A stretch of 64,000 bases of DNA, from assembly GCF_000242895.2 (NCBI RefSeq), contig NC_021171.1, forward strand, positions 2,824,001 through 2,888,000, given 5' to 3'. Source of the stretch: Bacillus sp. 1NLA3E. GTDB lineage: Bacteria; Bacillota; Bacilli; Bacillales; Cytobacillaceae. The notes under the pieces were generated by a model. That model ran no database searches. It was not told where the DNA came from and saw only the letters and a list, made by a program, of their open reading frames with translations. Positions 16,608 through 24,053 of this stretch are shown piece after piece (the stretch's first letter is position 1; each line of letters begins with the position of its first letter). Position numbers and translations under genes: made by a program.

Positions 16608-16641
16608 GAGACTGTTAGCATTTCTTCAACTAACTGTCTCT
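16608..16641. terminator. hairpin downstream of the DUF6501-like gene
   Basis: GAGACTGTTAG pairs with CTAACTGTCTC (10 of 11). It ends 6 bp from the minus-strand stop codon. GACTGTTAGCATTT here also echoes GGCTGTTAGCATTT in the hairpin at 16427. Confidence 0.6.
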
Positions 16642-16646
16642 TTGTA

Positions 16647-16850
16647 TTATTGGTTTTGAAAATATTCCTTATAAAATCCGCCAACTTTTCCTGAATTATC
16701 GATAATGAAATAAAACTCTTCTGTTTCATTCTTCACTTCGTATGTTTTTCCAGGGGTTAACGCTTGATTTACCACATATTTTTTTGCATTTGTATGGATA
16801 CAGGTTACCTTCTTGATTGATTCACGATCATGCCATATTTGATGGATCAA
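16647..16850 (-). CDS. DUF6501-like small protein
   Basis: A 67-residue soluble protein reading MIHQIWHDRESIKKVTCIHT, then NAKKYVVNQALTPGKTYEVK and ending GGFYKEYFQNQ. I recognise the TVKCVHTNAKK...LTPGKxYEVKNETEEYYFI pattern of small conserved Bacillaceae proteins, probably DUF6501, a small beta-barrel of unknown role. TTG at 16850 is chosen because AAGGAG lies 9 bp before it. A TTG at 16859 would touch the ribosome binding site and adds residues with no family support. Confidence 0.7.
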   Translation of the reverse strand: MIHQIWHDRESIKKVTCIHTNAKKYVVNQALTPGKTYEVKNETEEFYFIIDNSGKVGGFYKEYFQNQ

Positions 16851-17055
16851 TGTTTGCAACTCCTTAAGTAAATTATTTTCTTTTCAATTATAAAAACTTA
16901 AAGCCCAAACAGCAACATAAAATAATATTATTAAGTCGATTGTTATTTGTCAAAAATTTTACACAATTCAAAAAAATTTAGGGTTTTCAAAATCTATAAA
17001 AACCTTTACAATAAATAAATATTAAAGATTTCCTTAAAACCGAGGAGGAATGCAA

Positions 17056-17190
17056 ATGAAAATTATGAGTAATGAGCAGTTAGTCGTCTCGTATCGTGAT
17101 GCATTGAAGTCGGAAACAGATAAGGATTGGATAAAGCTTTTGAAAGATGAAATTCAAAGACGTGGTTTAAGGCCGTTTAAAAGTAGATAA
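17056..17190 (+). CDS. sda: Sda-like sporulation histidine-kinase inhibitor
   Basis: A 44-residue protein, MKIMSNEQLVVSYRDALKSE followed by TDKDWIKLLKDEIQRRGL. It matches the Sda helical hairpin: LSxExLxxSYxxAxxxxLxxDFIxLLxxEIxRRxL. Sda blocks KinA/KinB autophosphorylation and links DNA replication status to sporulation. AGGAGGAATGCAA precedes the ATG at 17056. A strong terminator follows. It may be one of several Sda paralogues, and the Asp-Trp at the helix junction (DWI rather than DFI) is a small difference. Confidence 0.75.
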   Translation: MKIMSNEQLVVSYRDALKSETDKDWIKLLKDEIQRRGLRPFKSR

Positions 17191-17197
17191 TATTCCT

Positions 17198-17232
17198 AAC
17201 CACCGCTTCCACTACAGCGGTGGTTATTTTTT
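17198..17232 (+). terminator. terminator of the Sda-like gene
   Basis: AACCACCGCT pairs with AGCGGTGGTT and is followed by ATTTTTT. Confidence 0.9.
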
Positions 17233-17261
17233 CAAAAAAAATAAACCGAACAAACGTCGGT

Positions 17262-17495
17262 TTAAGGAAAATCCATGAAAGAAAAGTCTTTTATTGATTG
17301 TGGATGTTTCCTTTTCTCCGCAAGAGACGATTCGATTATTTCCTTCATCTCCATCGGTAGTTCCGATTCTCCACACCATAAACACTGCTGAAACCTAGCA
17401 CCAGTTAGAAAAACATCTATTCCATCTTCACTTGGAAACGCGACATTAACCTCATAATTTGAAAAACGATGTGAACTGTGCTTGAGTTCATGCAT
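17262..17495 (-). CDS. small protein of unknown function with a CxxC motif
   Basis: A 77-residue protein starting MHELKHSSHRFSNYEVNVAF. In the middle is FQQCLWCGESELP, a single C-x2-C that could bind metal or form a disulfide. The rest is polar with no membrane segment. The ATG at 17495 has AAGGGAAG 7 bp upstream; the first in-frame ATG at 17513 has no site. I do not recognise the family. It converges on the Sda-like gene. Confidence 0.55.
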   Translation of the reverse strand: MHELKHSSHRFSNYEVNVAFPSEDGIDVFLTGARFQQCLWCGESELPMEMKEIIESSLAEKRKHPQSIKDFSFMDFP

Positions 17496-17641
17496 TACTT
17501 TACTTCCCTTCATAAATTAAATAATTTTCTTTATATTCATTATATACCAAATTTTCTGTCTTAATGCACACGAAATACTAGGAAAAATTGACGAAGTTAG
17601 GACATCTTTTGAACTATTCTTTTCCTCCAAATATTTCAGAC

Positions 17642-18841
17642 CTAATGAGAAAGAGAATCTACTTCTTTATTTATACTTTTTGATTTTGAAAGCTTCCTGC
17701 CATGCATATAATAATAAATTAGAATACCCACTATTACTAAACCAGAACCCGCTTGGTAAATCACTTGGAATCCCACCTTGTTAATAGCGAATCCCACCAC
17801 AAAAGAACCTATCCCTATTCCTAAATCGAAAATCGAAAGGAATGTTGCTGTTGCTAGCCCTCTTCGTTTAGGTGGCGAATATTGAATGGCAATGGTTTGG
17901 AAACTCGGAAAAGCAGTACCCCACCCGAGTCCAATTAATGCTGCTGATAAGATAAATATAATGGCAGAACTTGTAATACCTAATACATACATTCCGATTC
18001 CAAAACAAATTAGGGAGGGATATATAATCCAATTTTCACCATATAAATCAAACCATTTCCCTGTAAAAGGTCTTGATAATAACAGTACAACCGCGTATAC
18101 AACAAAGAAAAAGCTTGAAACATTTGAAAGTCCTATTTCATTGGCGTATACAGATACAAAAGAAAGAACGGATGAATAGACCAATGCAAAAATGGCTCCT
18201 ATTATAGAGATGGGCACTGCTGATGACTCAAAAAGGTCCTTTAATTGTATTGAAGCTTTATTTAAGCTATTTTTTTGCATTGGCAAGTTAATGATTAGAC
18301 CAAATACTAATGAAAACAATGTACTAACTATACAAATTAAAAACATTACCTTGGTGCTCCAGTGATTCATTACTGTAAGACCTATAAAGGGGCCTAAGAC
18401 CATTGCAATAGTGGAAGAAAGGACAAAGTACCCCATCCCTTCCCCTCTTCTTGAATCCGGAATGATATCCGCGACAATAGCTCCTGCAGCTGTGGTAGTC
18501 ATTCCAAAACCTATTCCATGGATTAACCTTAGCAGCAATAAACCATTCATTGTGTCGGGAACGAAATAAAATACCGAGGAAACTCCAAATATCGTTAACG
18601 CGCAAATTAATATAACCTTTTTGCCAAATTTCCCTAACCAATATCCAGTAAATGGGCGAATAATGATTGCTGAAAATAAGAAAATGGTTGTTAGTAATCC
18701 AGCCTTGACATTATTACTATGCAAATCATTAATTGCATAAATTGGTAAAGACACTAGCAGAATATAAAAGGTAAGAAATACAAAGAAATTTCCACCCGCG
18801 ATTAATAAAAAATCCTTTGTCCATAAAGCTGTTTTATTCAT
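17642..18841 (-). CDS. MFS transporter, MarR-linked exporter
   Basis: A 399-residue major facilitator with 12 predicted helices. Family signatures are visible: the loop 2-3 motif GYWLGKFGKKVIL, LLRLIHGIGFGMTTTAAGAI in helix 4, and the second-half loop RPFTGKWFDLYGEN. The fold and length suit a drug or metabolite exporter of the YfkF/YwoG type. The start is the ATG at 18841 behind AAAGGGG; upstream extension to 18880 overlaps the regulator. Its start region overlaps the 3' end of the MarR gene upstream, so the two form an operon. The substrate is unknown. Confidence 0.85.
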   Translation of the reverse strand: MNKTALWTKDFLLIAGGNFFVFLTFYILLVSLPIYAINDLHSNNVKAGLLTTIFLFSAIIIRPFTGYWLGKFGKKVILICALTIFGVSSVFYFVPDTMNGLLLLRLIHGIGFGMTTTAAGAIVADIIPDSRRGEGMGYFVLSSTIAMVLGPFIGLTVMNHWSTKVMFLICIVSTLFSLVFGLIINLPMQKNSLNKASIQLKDLFESSAVPISIIGAIFALVYSSVLSFVSVYANEIGLSNVSSFFFVVYAVVLLLSRPFTGKWFDLYGENWIIYPSLICFGIGMYVLGITSSAIIFILSAALIGLGWGTAFPSFQTIAIQYSPPKRRGLATATFLSIFDLGIGIGSFVVGFAINKVGFQVIYQAGSGLVIVGILIYYYMHGRKLSKSKSINKEVDSLSH

Positions 18842-18861
18842 TATTAAACCCCTTTGTTTTC

Positions 18862-19275
18862 CTAAAGTTGGAATAACCACTTTGATACTAGAGTGGCTAG
18901 TTCCTTTCTTGCTGATTCTGGGTATGACTGTAGTAAATCTTCATTCATTTGAATAACAGCCTTTTCCCATTCTGGATAACTAGCAATTGCTCGATCCGAT
19001 AACTTAATATACTTTTTCCGCTTATCTGTGCCATACTCCTGAATAACATAACCCTGGTTTGCTAGCCTCTTGATGGTTCTTGTCATCGGAGGTGCTTCGA
19101 CCGATAAATAGTCGCTAATTTCCTTTTGAGTTAATGTCCCTTTTCGCATTAATACAAATATGACCGACCACTGCGCGCTATATAATCCATATGGCTGTAA
19201 AACCTCATTTAACTTCTTCGTTAATTTTCTAGAAAGTTGATTGATTAAATGAAATAATTCACTATTGCCTGACAT
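18862..19275 (-). CDS. MarR family transcriptional regulator
   Basis: A 137-residue winged-helix regulator. The recognition part is LTQKEISDYLSVEAPPMTRTIKRL, followed by the wing GTDKRKKYIKLSDRA. N- and C-terminal helices would form the dimer. AAAGGAGAGAATAGCT precedes the ATG. Two near-identical 18-bp palindromes lie in its upstream region and are its likely operators, implying autoregulation. Binding of a ligand would derepress itself and the exporter gene downstream. The ligand is unknown, but the next upstream operon encodes riboflavin-pathway enzymes. Confidence 0.9.
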   Translation of the reverse strand: MSGNSELFHLINQLSRKLTKKLNEVLQPYGLYSAQWSVIFVLMRKGTLTQKEISDYLSVEAPPMTRTIKRLANQGYVIQEYGTDKRKKYIKLSDRAIASYPEWEKAVIQMNEDLLQSYPESARKELATLVSKWLFQL

Positions 19276-19291
19276 AGCTATTCTCTCCTTT

Positions 19292-19309
19292 TAGTTACCT
19301 AGGTAACTA
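19292..19309. promoter_or_regulatory. MarR operator 1
   Basis: TAGTTACCTAGGTAACTA is a perfect 18-bp palindrome 17 bp upstream of the MarR start codon. Confidence 0.8.
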
Positions 19310-19343
19310 CCATTACAAAAAAATAACTATTCCTGGTTCGAAA

Positions 19344-19361
19344 TAGTTACTTAGGTAAGTA
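19344..19361. promoter_or_regulatory. MarR operator 2
   Basis: TAGTTACTTAGGTAAGTA is a near-palindrome, matching operator 1 at 16 of 18 positions and starting 52 bp from it (five helical turns), so both lie on one DNA face. Confidence 0.8.
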
Positions 19362-19436
19362 TAAGGTCATCCTATAAAAATGTCAAAAACTTTTGTATTA
19401 AGTTGGATAGCAAAAGCTTTTTCAATGATTATAATC

Positions 19437-20528
19437 CTAAATCGGATACGCTGTGATGCAAACATCCCTACCATAGTTCTCAATGGAATGGATTTCAACA
19501 TTCAATGCCTCATTCATACTTTCGGAATCAACCCCAGCGAAAGGTGTTAAGGAATTCCGGCCACCTAATAATTTTGGAGCAATATAAACTAAAAATTTAT
19601 TAATCAAACCAGCTCTTAAAAATGCACCATTAAGCTCACTTCCACCCTCGAGCAGAATATCCGTTACCCCTCTTTCGAAAAGCCTCTGTAAAACAAGATG
19701 TAAATCTAGCCCAGTATCGTCCTTATTGGTGAAAATAAACTGGACACCTTTTTCTTTTAATAAAGCCAATTTATTTTGGTCCGCTTCCTCTCGGGTAACA
19801 ATCCATGTCTGTGCTTCTGATGTATCTGTTAAATTTGCATCTACTGGCATTCTTAAATTTGAATCAAGGATAATCCTAATTGGGTTCTTCCCACCTTCGG
19901 GTAGTCGGGTTGTAAGTTGCGGATTATCAGCAAGGACTGTTCCAATTCCTACCATAATCGCATCCGTCTCATCACGAAGCTGATGCACACTCTCGCGGGC
20001 TTCACTCCCTGTAACCCACTTAGAATGACCATTATAGGCGGCAAGTTTACCGTCCAAGGTCATGGCCACTTTGGAAATGATAAAAGGGGTGCTCGTCATC
20101 ATATTATGAATGAATCTTTCGTTGAGGAGTCGAGCTTCTTGCTCCATTATCCCCACCTCTATCTCAATCCCTGCCTCTTTAAGGATTTTGATTCCTCTTC
20201 CAGCGACTAAAGGATTTGGATCCTTCATTGCAATCACAACTCTGCGGACCCCAGAATTTTTTACCAATTCAGCACAAGGTGGCGTTTTCCCATAGTATGA
20301 ACATGGCTCCAAAGTTACATACAGAGTGGCATCTTTAGCGTGTTCACCTGCCATCCGAAATGCATGTACTTCTGCATGAGGTTCACCTGCTTTCCGATGA
20401 AGCCCTGAGCCAACTACCATACCATCTTTTACGATTATTGCTCCAACTAATGGGTTAGGATTGGTCTTTCCCTTTGCAGTAGCAGCTAATTCTAAAGCAA
20501 GATTCATAAAATATTGATCTGTTTTCAT
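19437..20528 (-). CDS. ribD: bifunctional pyrimidine deaminase/reductase RibD
   Basis: A 363-residue enzyme for steps 2 and 3 of riboflavin synthesis. The N-terminal zinc deaminase has HAEVHAF and PCSYYGKTPPCAELV (H-A-E and P-C-x8-C). The C-terminal reductase has NPIRIILDSNLRMP and LLEGGSELNGAFL, with the substrate-binding loop. Length equals that of the B. subtilis enzyme and no key residue is missing. GAGGAGCTTACCG precedes the ATG. It is cotranscribed with the GTP cyclohydrolase II-like gene 12 bp upstream and lies 38 kb from ribE-ribBA-ribH, which lacks a ribD. Confidence 0.95.
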   Translation of the reverse strand: MKTDQYFMNLALELAATAKGKTNPNPLVGAIIVKDGMVVGSGLHRKAGEPHAEVHAFRMAGEHAKDATLYVTLEPCSYYGKTPPCAELVKNSGVRRVVIAMKDPNPLVAGRGIKILKEAGIEIEVGIMEQEARLLNERFIHNMMTSTPFIISKVAMTLDGKLAAYNGHSKWVTGSEARESVHQLRDETDAIMVGIGTVLADNPQLTTRLPEGGKNPIRIILDSNLRMPVDANLTDTSEAQTWIVTREEADQNKLALLKEKGVQFIFTNKDDTGLDLHLVLQRLFERGVTDILLEGGSELNGAFLRAGLINKFLVYIAPKLLGGRNSLTPFAGVDSESMNEALNVEIHSIENYGRDVCITAYPI

Positions 20529-20540
20529 TCGGTAAGCTCC

Positions 20541-21290
20541 TCAAATCGTTATTCGTTTTGGTTCTGGTATGTGACCAGATTTCTGAATCTTTGTTTCTAG
20601 ATACTTTCGGTTATACTCACTCATACCTCCCCATAGTGGGAGATGTGAACTGACAGATAAACCTTTTTCTTTTAAGGCTAATAGTTTTTTAGGGTTGTTG
20701 GTAATCAGAATGACAGGTTTTGAGCGCAATTCCTGTAAAACAACTATAGGTTCATCGTATGAGCGAAGATCATCATCAAAGCCTAATGCAAGGTTTGCCT
20801 CAACAGTATCATATCCCTCTTGTTGTAACAGGTAAGCTAGTGACTTCGAGAACAGCCCAATGCCTCGGCCTTCATGGTGAGCTAAATAAAACAACGCTCC
20901 ATGGCCATTCTCCACAATCATACTTAATGATTGATGCAATTGATACCCACAATCACACCGTTTACTTCCAAAAATGTCTCCAGTGTGACAAATGCTGTGG
21001 AACCGGACTAAAGACCTATCGTTGTTTTTAAAATCACCATACATTAAAATGGAGGACTGTTGCAGGTCAGCCAGTTGAGCTTTGGAAATGGATTCAAGAA
21101 TAGCACTCTTATCCTTATGTGCCATTTCCCCTTTTAAGGATAACCAAGTATACCAATTAAATGTAACTACTTCATTACCCACCTGAACAGGTAAATCAAC
21201 CGGGCCAACTAAACAAAGAGCCGATTGACTATTTATGTTAATAATCGTCATTTTTTCTTTTAAAATATTTTTTATATCAATTGAAAGCAT
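20541..21290 (-). CDS. ribA: stand-alone GTP cyclohydrolase II paralogue
   Basis: A 249-residue single-function GTP cyclohydrolase II. Zinc ligands are CHTGDIFGSKRCDC (three Cys), GTP contacts are HHEGRGIGL (His where most have Gln or Arg-Gln), and the catalytic Asp and Arg lie in GFDDDLRSY, aligning with D126/R128 of E. coli RibA. ITNNPKKLLALKEKGL is the usual C-terminal signature. It has an extra N-terminal ~50 residues before the GCHII core. There is also a fused RibBA at 56618-57808, so this is a second, divergent copy. It may supply extra precursor under other conditions, or serve a pteridine-like product. Confidence 0.88.
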   Translation of the reverse strand: MLSIDIKNILKEKMTIININSQSALCLVGPVDLPVQVGNEVVTFNWYTWLSLKGEMAHKDKSAILESISKAQLADLQQSSILMYGDFKNNDRSLVRFHSICHTGDIFGSKRCDCGYQLHQSLSMIVENGHGALFYLAHHEGRGIGLFSKSLAYLLQQEGYDTVEANLALGFDDDLRSYDEPIVVLQELRSKPVILITNNPKKLLALKEKGLSVSSHLPLWGGMSEYNRKYLETKIQKSGHIPEPKRITI

Positions 21291-21323
21291 ATTGTCATCA
21301 CCACTTCTTTTCGTTCTTATTAC

Positions 21324-21368
21324 TTACATTATGTAACTTAGTATAAAATGGTAAACAATACGCGTCAA
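21324..21368 (-). promoter_or_regulatory. promoter and palindromic operator of ribA-ribD
   Basis: On the minus strand a strong vegetative promoter TTGACG-N17-TATACT occupies 21340-21368. Just downstream, around the start of transcription, is the perfect palindrome TTACATTATGTAA (21324-21336), a position suited to repression. No FMN riboswitch is present. The arms AGTTAC and GTAAGTA also occur in the MarR operators at 19292 and 19344, with one base less between them there. Confidence 0.7.
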
Positions 21369-21429
21369 GTAATAAACCTTATTAATAAGATGGAATTACT
21401 TTGCCTTAAAATATAAACAATAACGATTA

Positions 21430-22320
21430 TTAATGAATGTCCCTTTTAACAAAACGACCACCTTTTACTTCCGAAATATTTGCAACAGCTAAAAAAGCTG
21501 CTGGATCGATTTCTTCGACAATTGACTTTAGTTTTGCTTCTTCCAAACGCGTAATCACACAAAATATCACATTCTTGTTATCACCGGTATAGGCTCCCTC
21601 ACCTTTTAAGTAAGTCACCCCTCTTCCTAAACGTGCAAGGATTGCATCACCCACAACTTGATGGTATTCACTAATGATCCAAACAGATTTAGACTCATCT
21701 AGTCCAGCGATTACAATATCAATCGTTTTAAAAGCAATAAAATACGCAATGGATGAGTACATTGCACGCTCCCATCCAAAAACAAATCCTCCATATGTAA
21801 AAATAAATAGATTAAAAAACATAATCATTTCACCAACTGAAAAAGGTAGCTTTTTAGTTAATAATATCGCCATGATTTCCGTTCCATCTAAAGAGCCACC
21901 ATAGCGAATGACCATGCCTACACCAATCCCTAAAACAATTCCACCAAATACTGTTGCCAGTAATAAATCCTCGGTTAACACCGGAAAACTATGTAAATAG
22001 CCTGTTGTAATCGATAAAACAGTTATTCCAAGCAAGGTGGACAGTGCAAAAGTCTTTCCGATTTGCTTGTATCCAATAAAGAAAAATGGAATATTTAGCG
22101 CAAAAATAATAGAGCCTAATCTCCATCCAGTAAAATGTGAAAGGATAATTGAAACTCCAACAATGCCCCCATCTAAAATCATATTCGGTACTAAAAATTC
22201 CTCAAGACCTATGCCCATTAGCGTTGACCCTAGGACGATAAAACTTACTCTTTTTAAAAGTTTCACCAACGGGAGGCCTTTATGTGGATTTTGATATTGA
22301 CCAAGATTTGTATTAACCAT
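21430..22320 (-). CDS. YitT family (DUF2179) membrane protein
   Basis: A 296-residue protein with five to six N-terminal membrane helices (residues about 25-205) and a C-terminal cytoplasmic DUF2179 domain (about 215-290) containing GRGVTYLKGEGAYTGDNKNV and CVITRLEEAKLKSIVEEIDP. The glycine-rich IRYGGSLDGTEIMAILL between helices is conserved in the family. DUF2179 has an ACT-like or nucleotide-binding fold, but the function is unknown. Bacillus genomes usually encode several paralogues (YitT, YpjC, YvjA, YqfU). AAAAGGGGAGACTTGATT precedes the ATG. Confidence 0.9.
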   Translation of the reverse strand: MVNTNLGQYQNPHKGLPLVKLLKRVSFIVLGSTLMGIGLEEFLVPNMILDGGIVGVSIILSHFTGWRLGSIIFALNIPFFFIGYKQIGKTFALSTLLGITVLSITTGYLHSFPVLTEDLLLATVFGGIVLGIGVGMVIRYGGSLDGTEIMAILLTKKLPFSVGEMIMFFNLFIFTYGGFVFGWERAMYSSIAYFIAFKTIDIVIAGLDESKSVWIISEYHQVVGDAILARLGRGVTYLKGEGAYTGDNKNVIFCVITRLEEAKLKSIVEEIDPAAFLAVANISEVKGGRFVKRDIH

Positions 22321-22403
22321 TAATCAAGTCTCCCCTTTTACTTATCATACCTTTTTTTCCCCTTGCATGTCCCCCACCCTGCTTAATGAAGGTTGAGAGA
22401 TAA

Positions 22404-22605
22404 TTTATTTTGGCTGTGTTAAAGCACAATGTTGTTTTTTTGCACAATGTTGATTGGAGTGGAAGGCGCGAGACTCCTGCGGGAGCAGTGGGACAGGTGA
22501 GACCCCGCAGGCGCTTTAGAGCCGAGGAGGCTCACCGCCCACCCCGCGTAAAGCGAAGCGCCTGGAACGGAAATCAACATTCTAGTTTAACAGAGCCTTT
22601 ATTTT
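22404..22605 (+). mobile_element. MITE-like element, copy 3 (full length, with target duplication)
   Basis: A 186-bp unit at 22412-22597 begins GGCTGTGTTAAAGC and ends CTAGTTTAACAGAGCC, an imperfect terminal inverted repeat. It encloses the GC-rich palindromic repeat core (22449-22578). It is bracketed by the exact 8-bp direct repeat TTTATTTT at 22404-22411 and 22598-22605. No transposase is encoded, so it would be moved in trans. Confidence 0.75.
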
Positions 22606-22688
22606 TTAAAAAACCTAATCCGTTCAATAGATTTTTCTTCTATCGAAATAATTATTTTCTTAATAAATCGAATATTTAATAAAAGTAA

Positions 22689-22718
22689 TTGACTTTTCAA
22701 TAGGTTTTATAGTAAAGT
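22689..22718 (+). promoter_or_regulatory. probable promoter of the methionine operon
   Basis: TTGACT at 22689-22694 and TAAAGT at 22713-22718 are separated by 18 bp; TATAGT overlaps the -10. The S-box leader starts about 25 bp further on. Confidence 0.5.
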
Positions 22719-22742
22719 TTAGAAAAAATTAAATAATTAATT

Positions 22743-22860
22743 TCTTATCCAGAGAGGTCGAGGGTATGGCCCGATGACACCTCAGCAACCATCAATGTTT
22801 TTACCATTGAAAAGGTGCTAACTCCAGCAAGTTTTATAAAACTTGAAAGATAAGAAGAAC
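22743..22860 (+). promoter_or_regulatory. SAM-I (S-box) riboswitch
   Basis: Has the diagnostic order: TCTTATCCAGAGAGG, GGCCCGATGACACC, CAGCAACC, a variable stem, GGTGCTAACTCCAGCAAG, and the closing strand AAGATAAGAAGAA, which pairs with the first block as P1. It binds S-adenosylmethionine. The closing strand can instead pair with TCTTCTTCTT at 22887 to form an antiterminator. Confidence 0.95.
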
Positions 22861-22882
22861 GGCTGATTTTTCATTAAACACT

Positions 22883-22914
22883 AAAGTCTTCTTCTTACAA
22901 GAGGGCTTTTTTTT
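22883..22914 (+). terminator. S-box-controlled terminator
   Basis: AAGTCTTCTT and AAGAGGGCTT pair across a short loop and are followed by eight T residues. Its 5' arm overlaps the antiterminator partner, so high SAM gives termination before metI. Confidence 0.85.
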
Positions 22915-22940
22915 ATTTTTTCTACGAAGGAGTGGCGGCC

Positions 22941-24053
22941 ATGTACAAAATTGATACAGTACTAGCGCAAATTGGTAATCGGAGTGAACAAACAACGGGA
23001 ACAGTGAATCCCCCGGTCTATTTTTCAACAGCATACCGACATGAAGGAATTGGACAATCAACAGGTTTTGACTATATCCGTACTGGAAATCCAACTCGTC
23101 AAATCCTCGAGCAAGCAATAGCAAACTTAGAAAATGGCGACCATGGCTATGCTTGTAGTTCAGGAATGGCCGCCATCCTAACCATCCTTTCCATTTTTCA
23201 GGCAGGAGACGAATGGATTGTTTCCAAAGACTTATATGGCGGGACCTATCGCCTATTAGAGCAGGGTTTTAAAAAATGGGGATTAACATGTCATTATGTT
23301 AATACCAAAGACCCTGAAGATATATCCAAACACATTTCTCCCAAGACAAAAGCGATTTTTCTTGAAACCCCAACAAATCCTTTAATGGAACAAACAGACA
23401 TTAGTGCCGTTGCAGCACTTGCGAAAGAATATGGGATATTATTGATCGTTGATAACACGTTCTTTACACCACTTCTTCAAAAGCCGCTTAATTTAGGAGC
23501 TGATATTGTCATCCATAGTGCTACGAAATATCTTGGAGGGCATAATGATGTCCTCGCAGGTTTGATTGTGGCAAGAGGGAAAGAACTATGTGAATCCCTC
23601 TCTCTATTTCATAATGCTACTGGCGCTGTGTTGAGTCCATTTGACTCATGGCTATTAATGAGGGGCATGAAAACACTATCCCTTCGGATGGACCGACATG
23701 AAAAAAATGCAAAAGAAATCGTCCAATTCTTAACAGCACATGAGGATATCGTGGATGTCTTGTACCCTGGAAAAGGAGGAATGGTCTCCTTCCGAATTAA
23801 AGATGAATCATGGGTAAATCCATTTTTACAGAACATGAGGCTAATATCCTTTGCAGAAAGCCTAGGTGGAGTTGAGAGTTTCATTACATATCCAGCAACT
23901 CAAACACATGCTGACATTCCTGAACACATTAGGTTAGAAACGGGTGTCTGTAATAGGTTATTACGTTTTTCAGTTGGTTTAGAGGACTCAGAAGATATTA
24001 TTGAAGACTTAAGCTATGCATTAAAGAATGCAAAAACGGAGGTAGAAGTTTAA
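22941..24053 (+). CDS. metI: cystathionine gamma-synthase/O-acetylhomoserine thiolyase
   Basis: A 370-residue PLP enzyme making cystathionine or homocysteine from an activated homoserine. The PLP lysine lies in VIHSATKYLGGHNDVLAG; the cofactor-binding SSGMAAIL and VDNTFFTPLLQKPL segments are intact. The C-terminal SVGLEDSEDIIEDL is typical of the Cys/Met metabolism family. The start is ATG 22941, since AAGGAG ends 8 bp before it; an in-frame GTG at 22932 touches the site. It is the first gene of the S-box operon; its stop overlaps the metC start (TAATG). Confidence 0.93.
   Translation: MYKIDTVLAQIGNRSEQTTGTVNPPVYFSTAYRHEGIGQSTGFDYIRTGNPTRQILEQAIANLENGDHGYACSSGMAAILTILSIFQAGDEWIVSKDLYGGTYRLLEQGFKKWGLTCHYVNTKDPEDISKHISPKTKAIFLETPTNPLMEQTDISAVAALAKEYGILLIVDNTFFTPLLQKPLNLGADIVIHSATKYLGGHNDVLAGLIVARGKELCESLSLFHNATGAVLSPFDSWLLMRGMKTLSLRMDRHEKNAKEIVQFLTAHEDIVDVLYPGKGGMVSFRIKDESWVNPFLQNMRLISFAESLGGVESFITYPATQTHADIPEHIRLETGVCNRLLRFSVGLEDSEDIIEDLSYALKNAKTEVEV

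Noticed and set aside
20541-21290. RibA-like protein as a catalytically dead paralogue
   Set aside because: Zinc cysteines and the Asp/Arg pair equivalent to D126/R128 of E. coli RibA are all present.
22410-22679. 89-residue frame across repeat copy 3, and similar frames across copies 4 and 5 (36573-36791, 54638-54826)
   Set aside because: They are translations of the GC-rich repeat; the frames differ between copies and have no ribosome binding sites.
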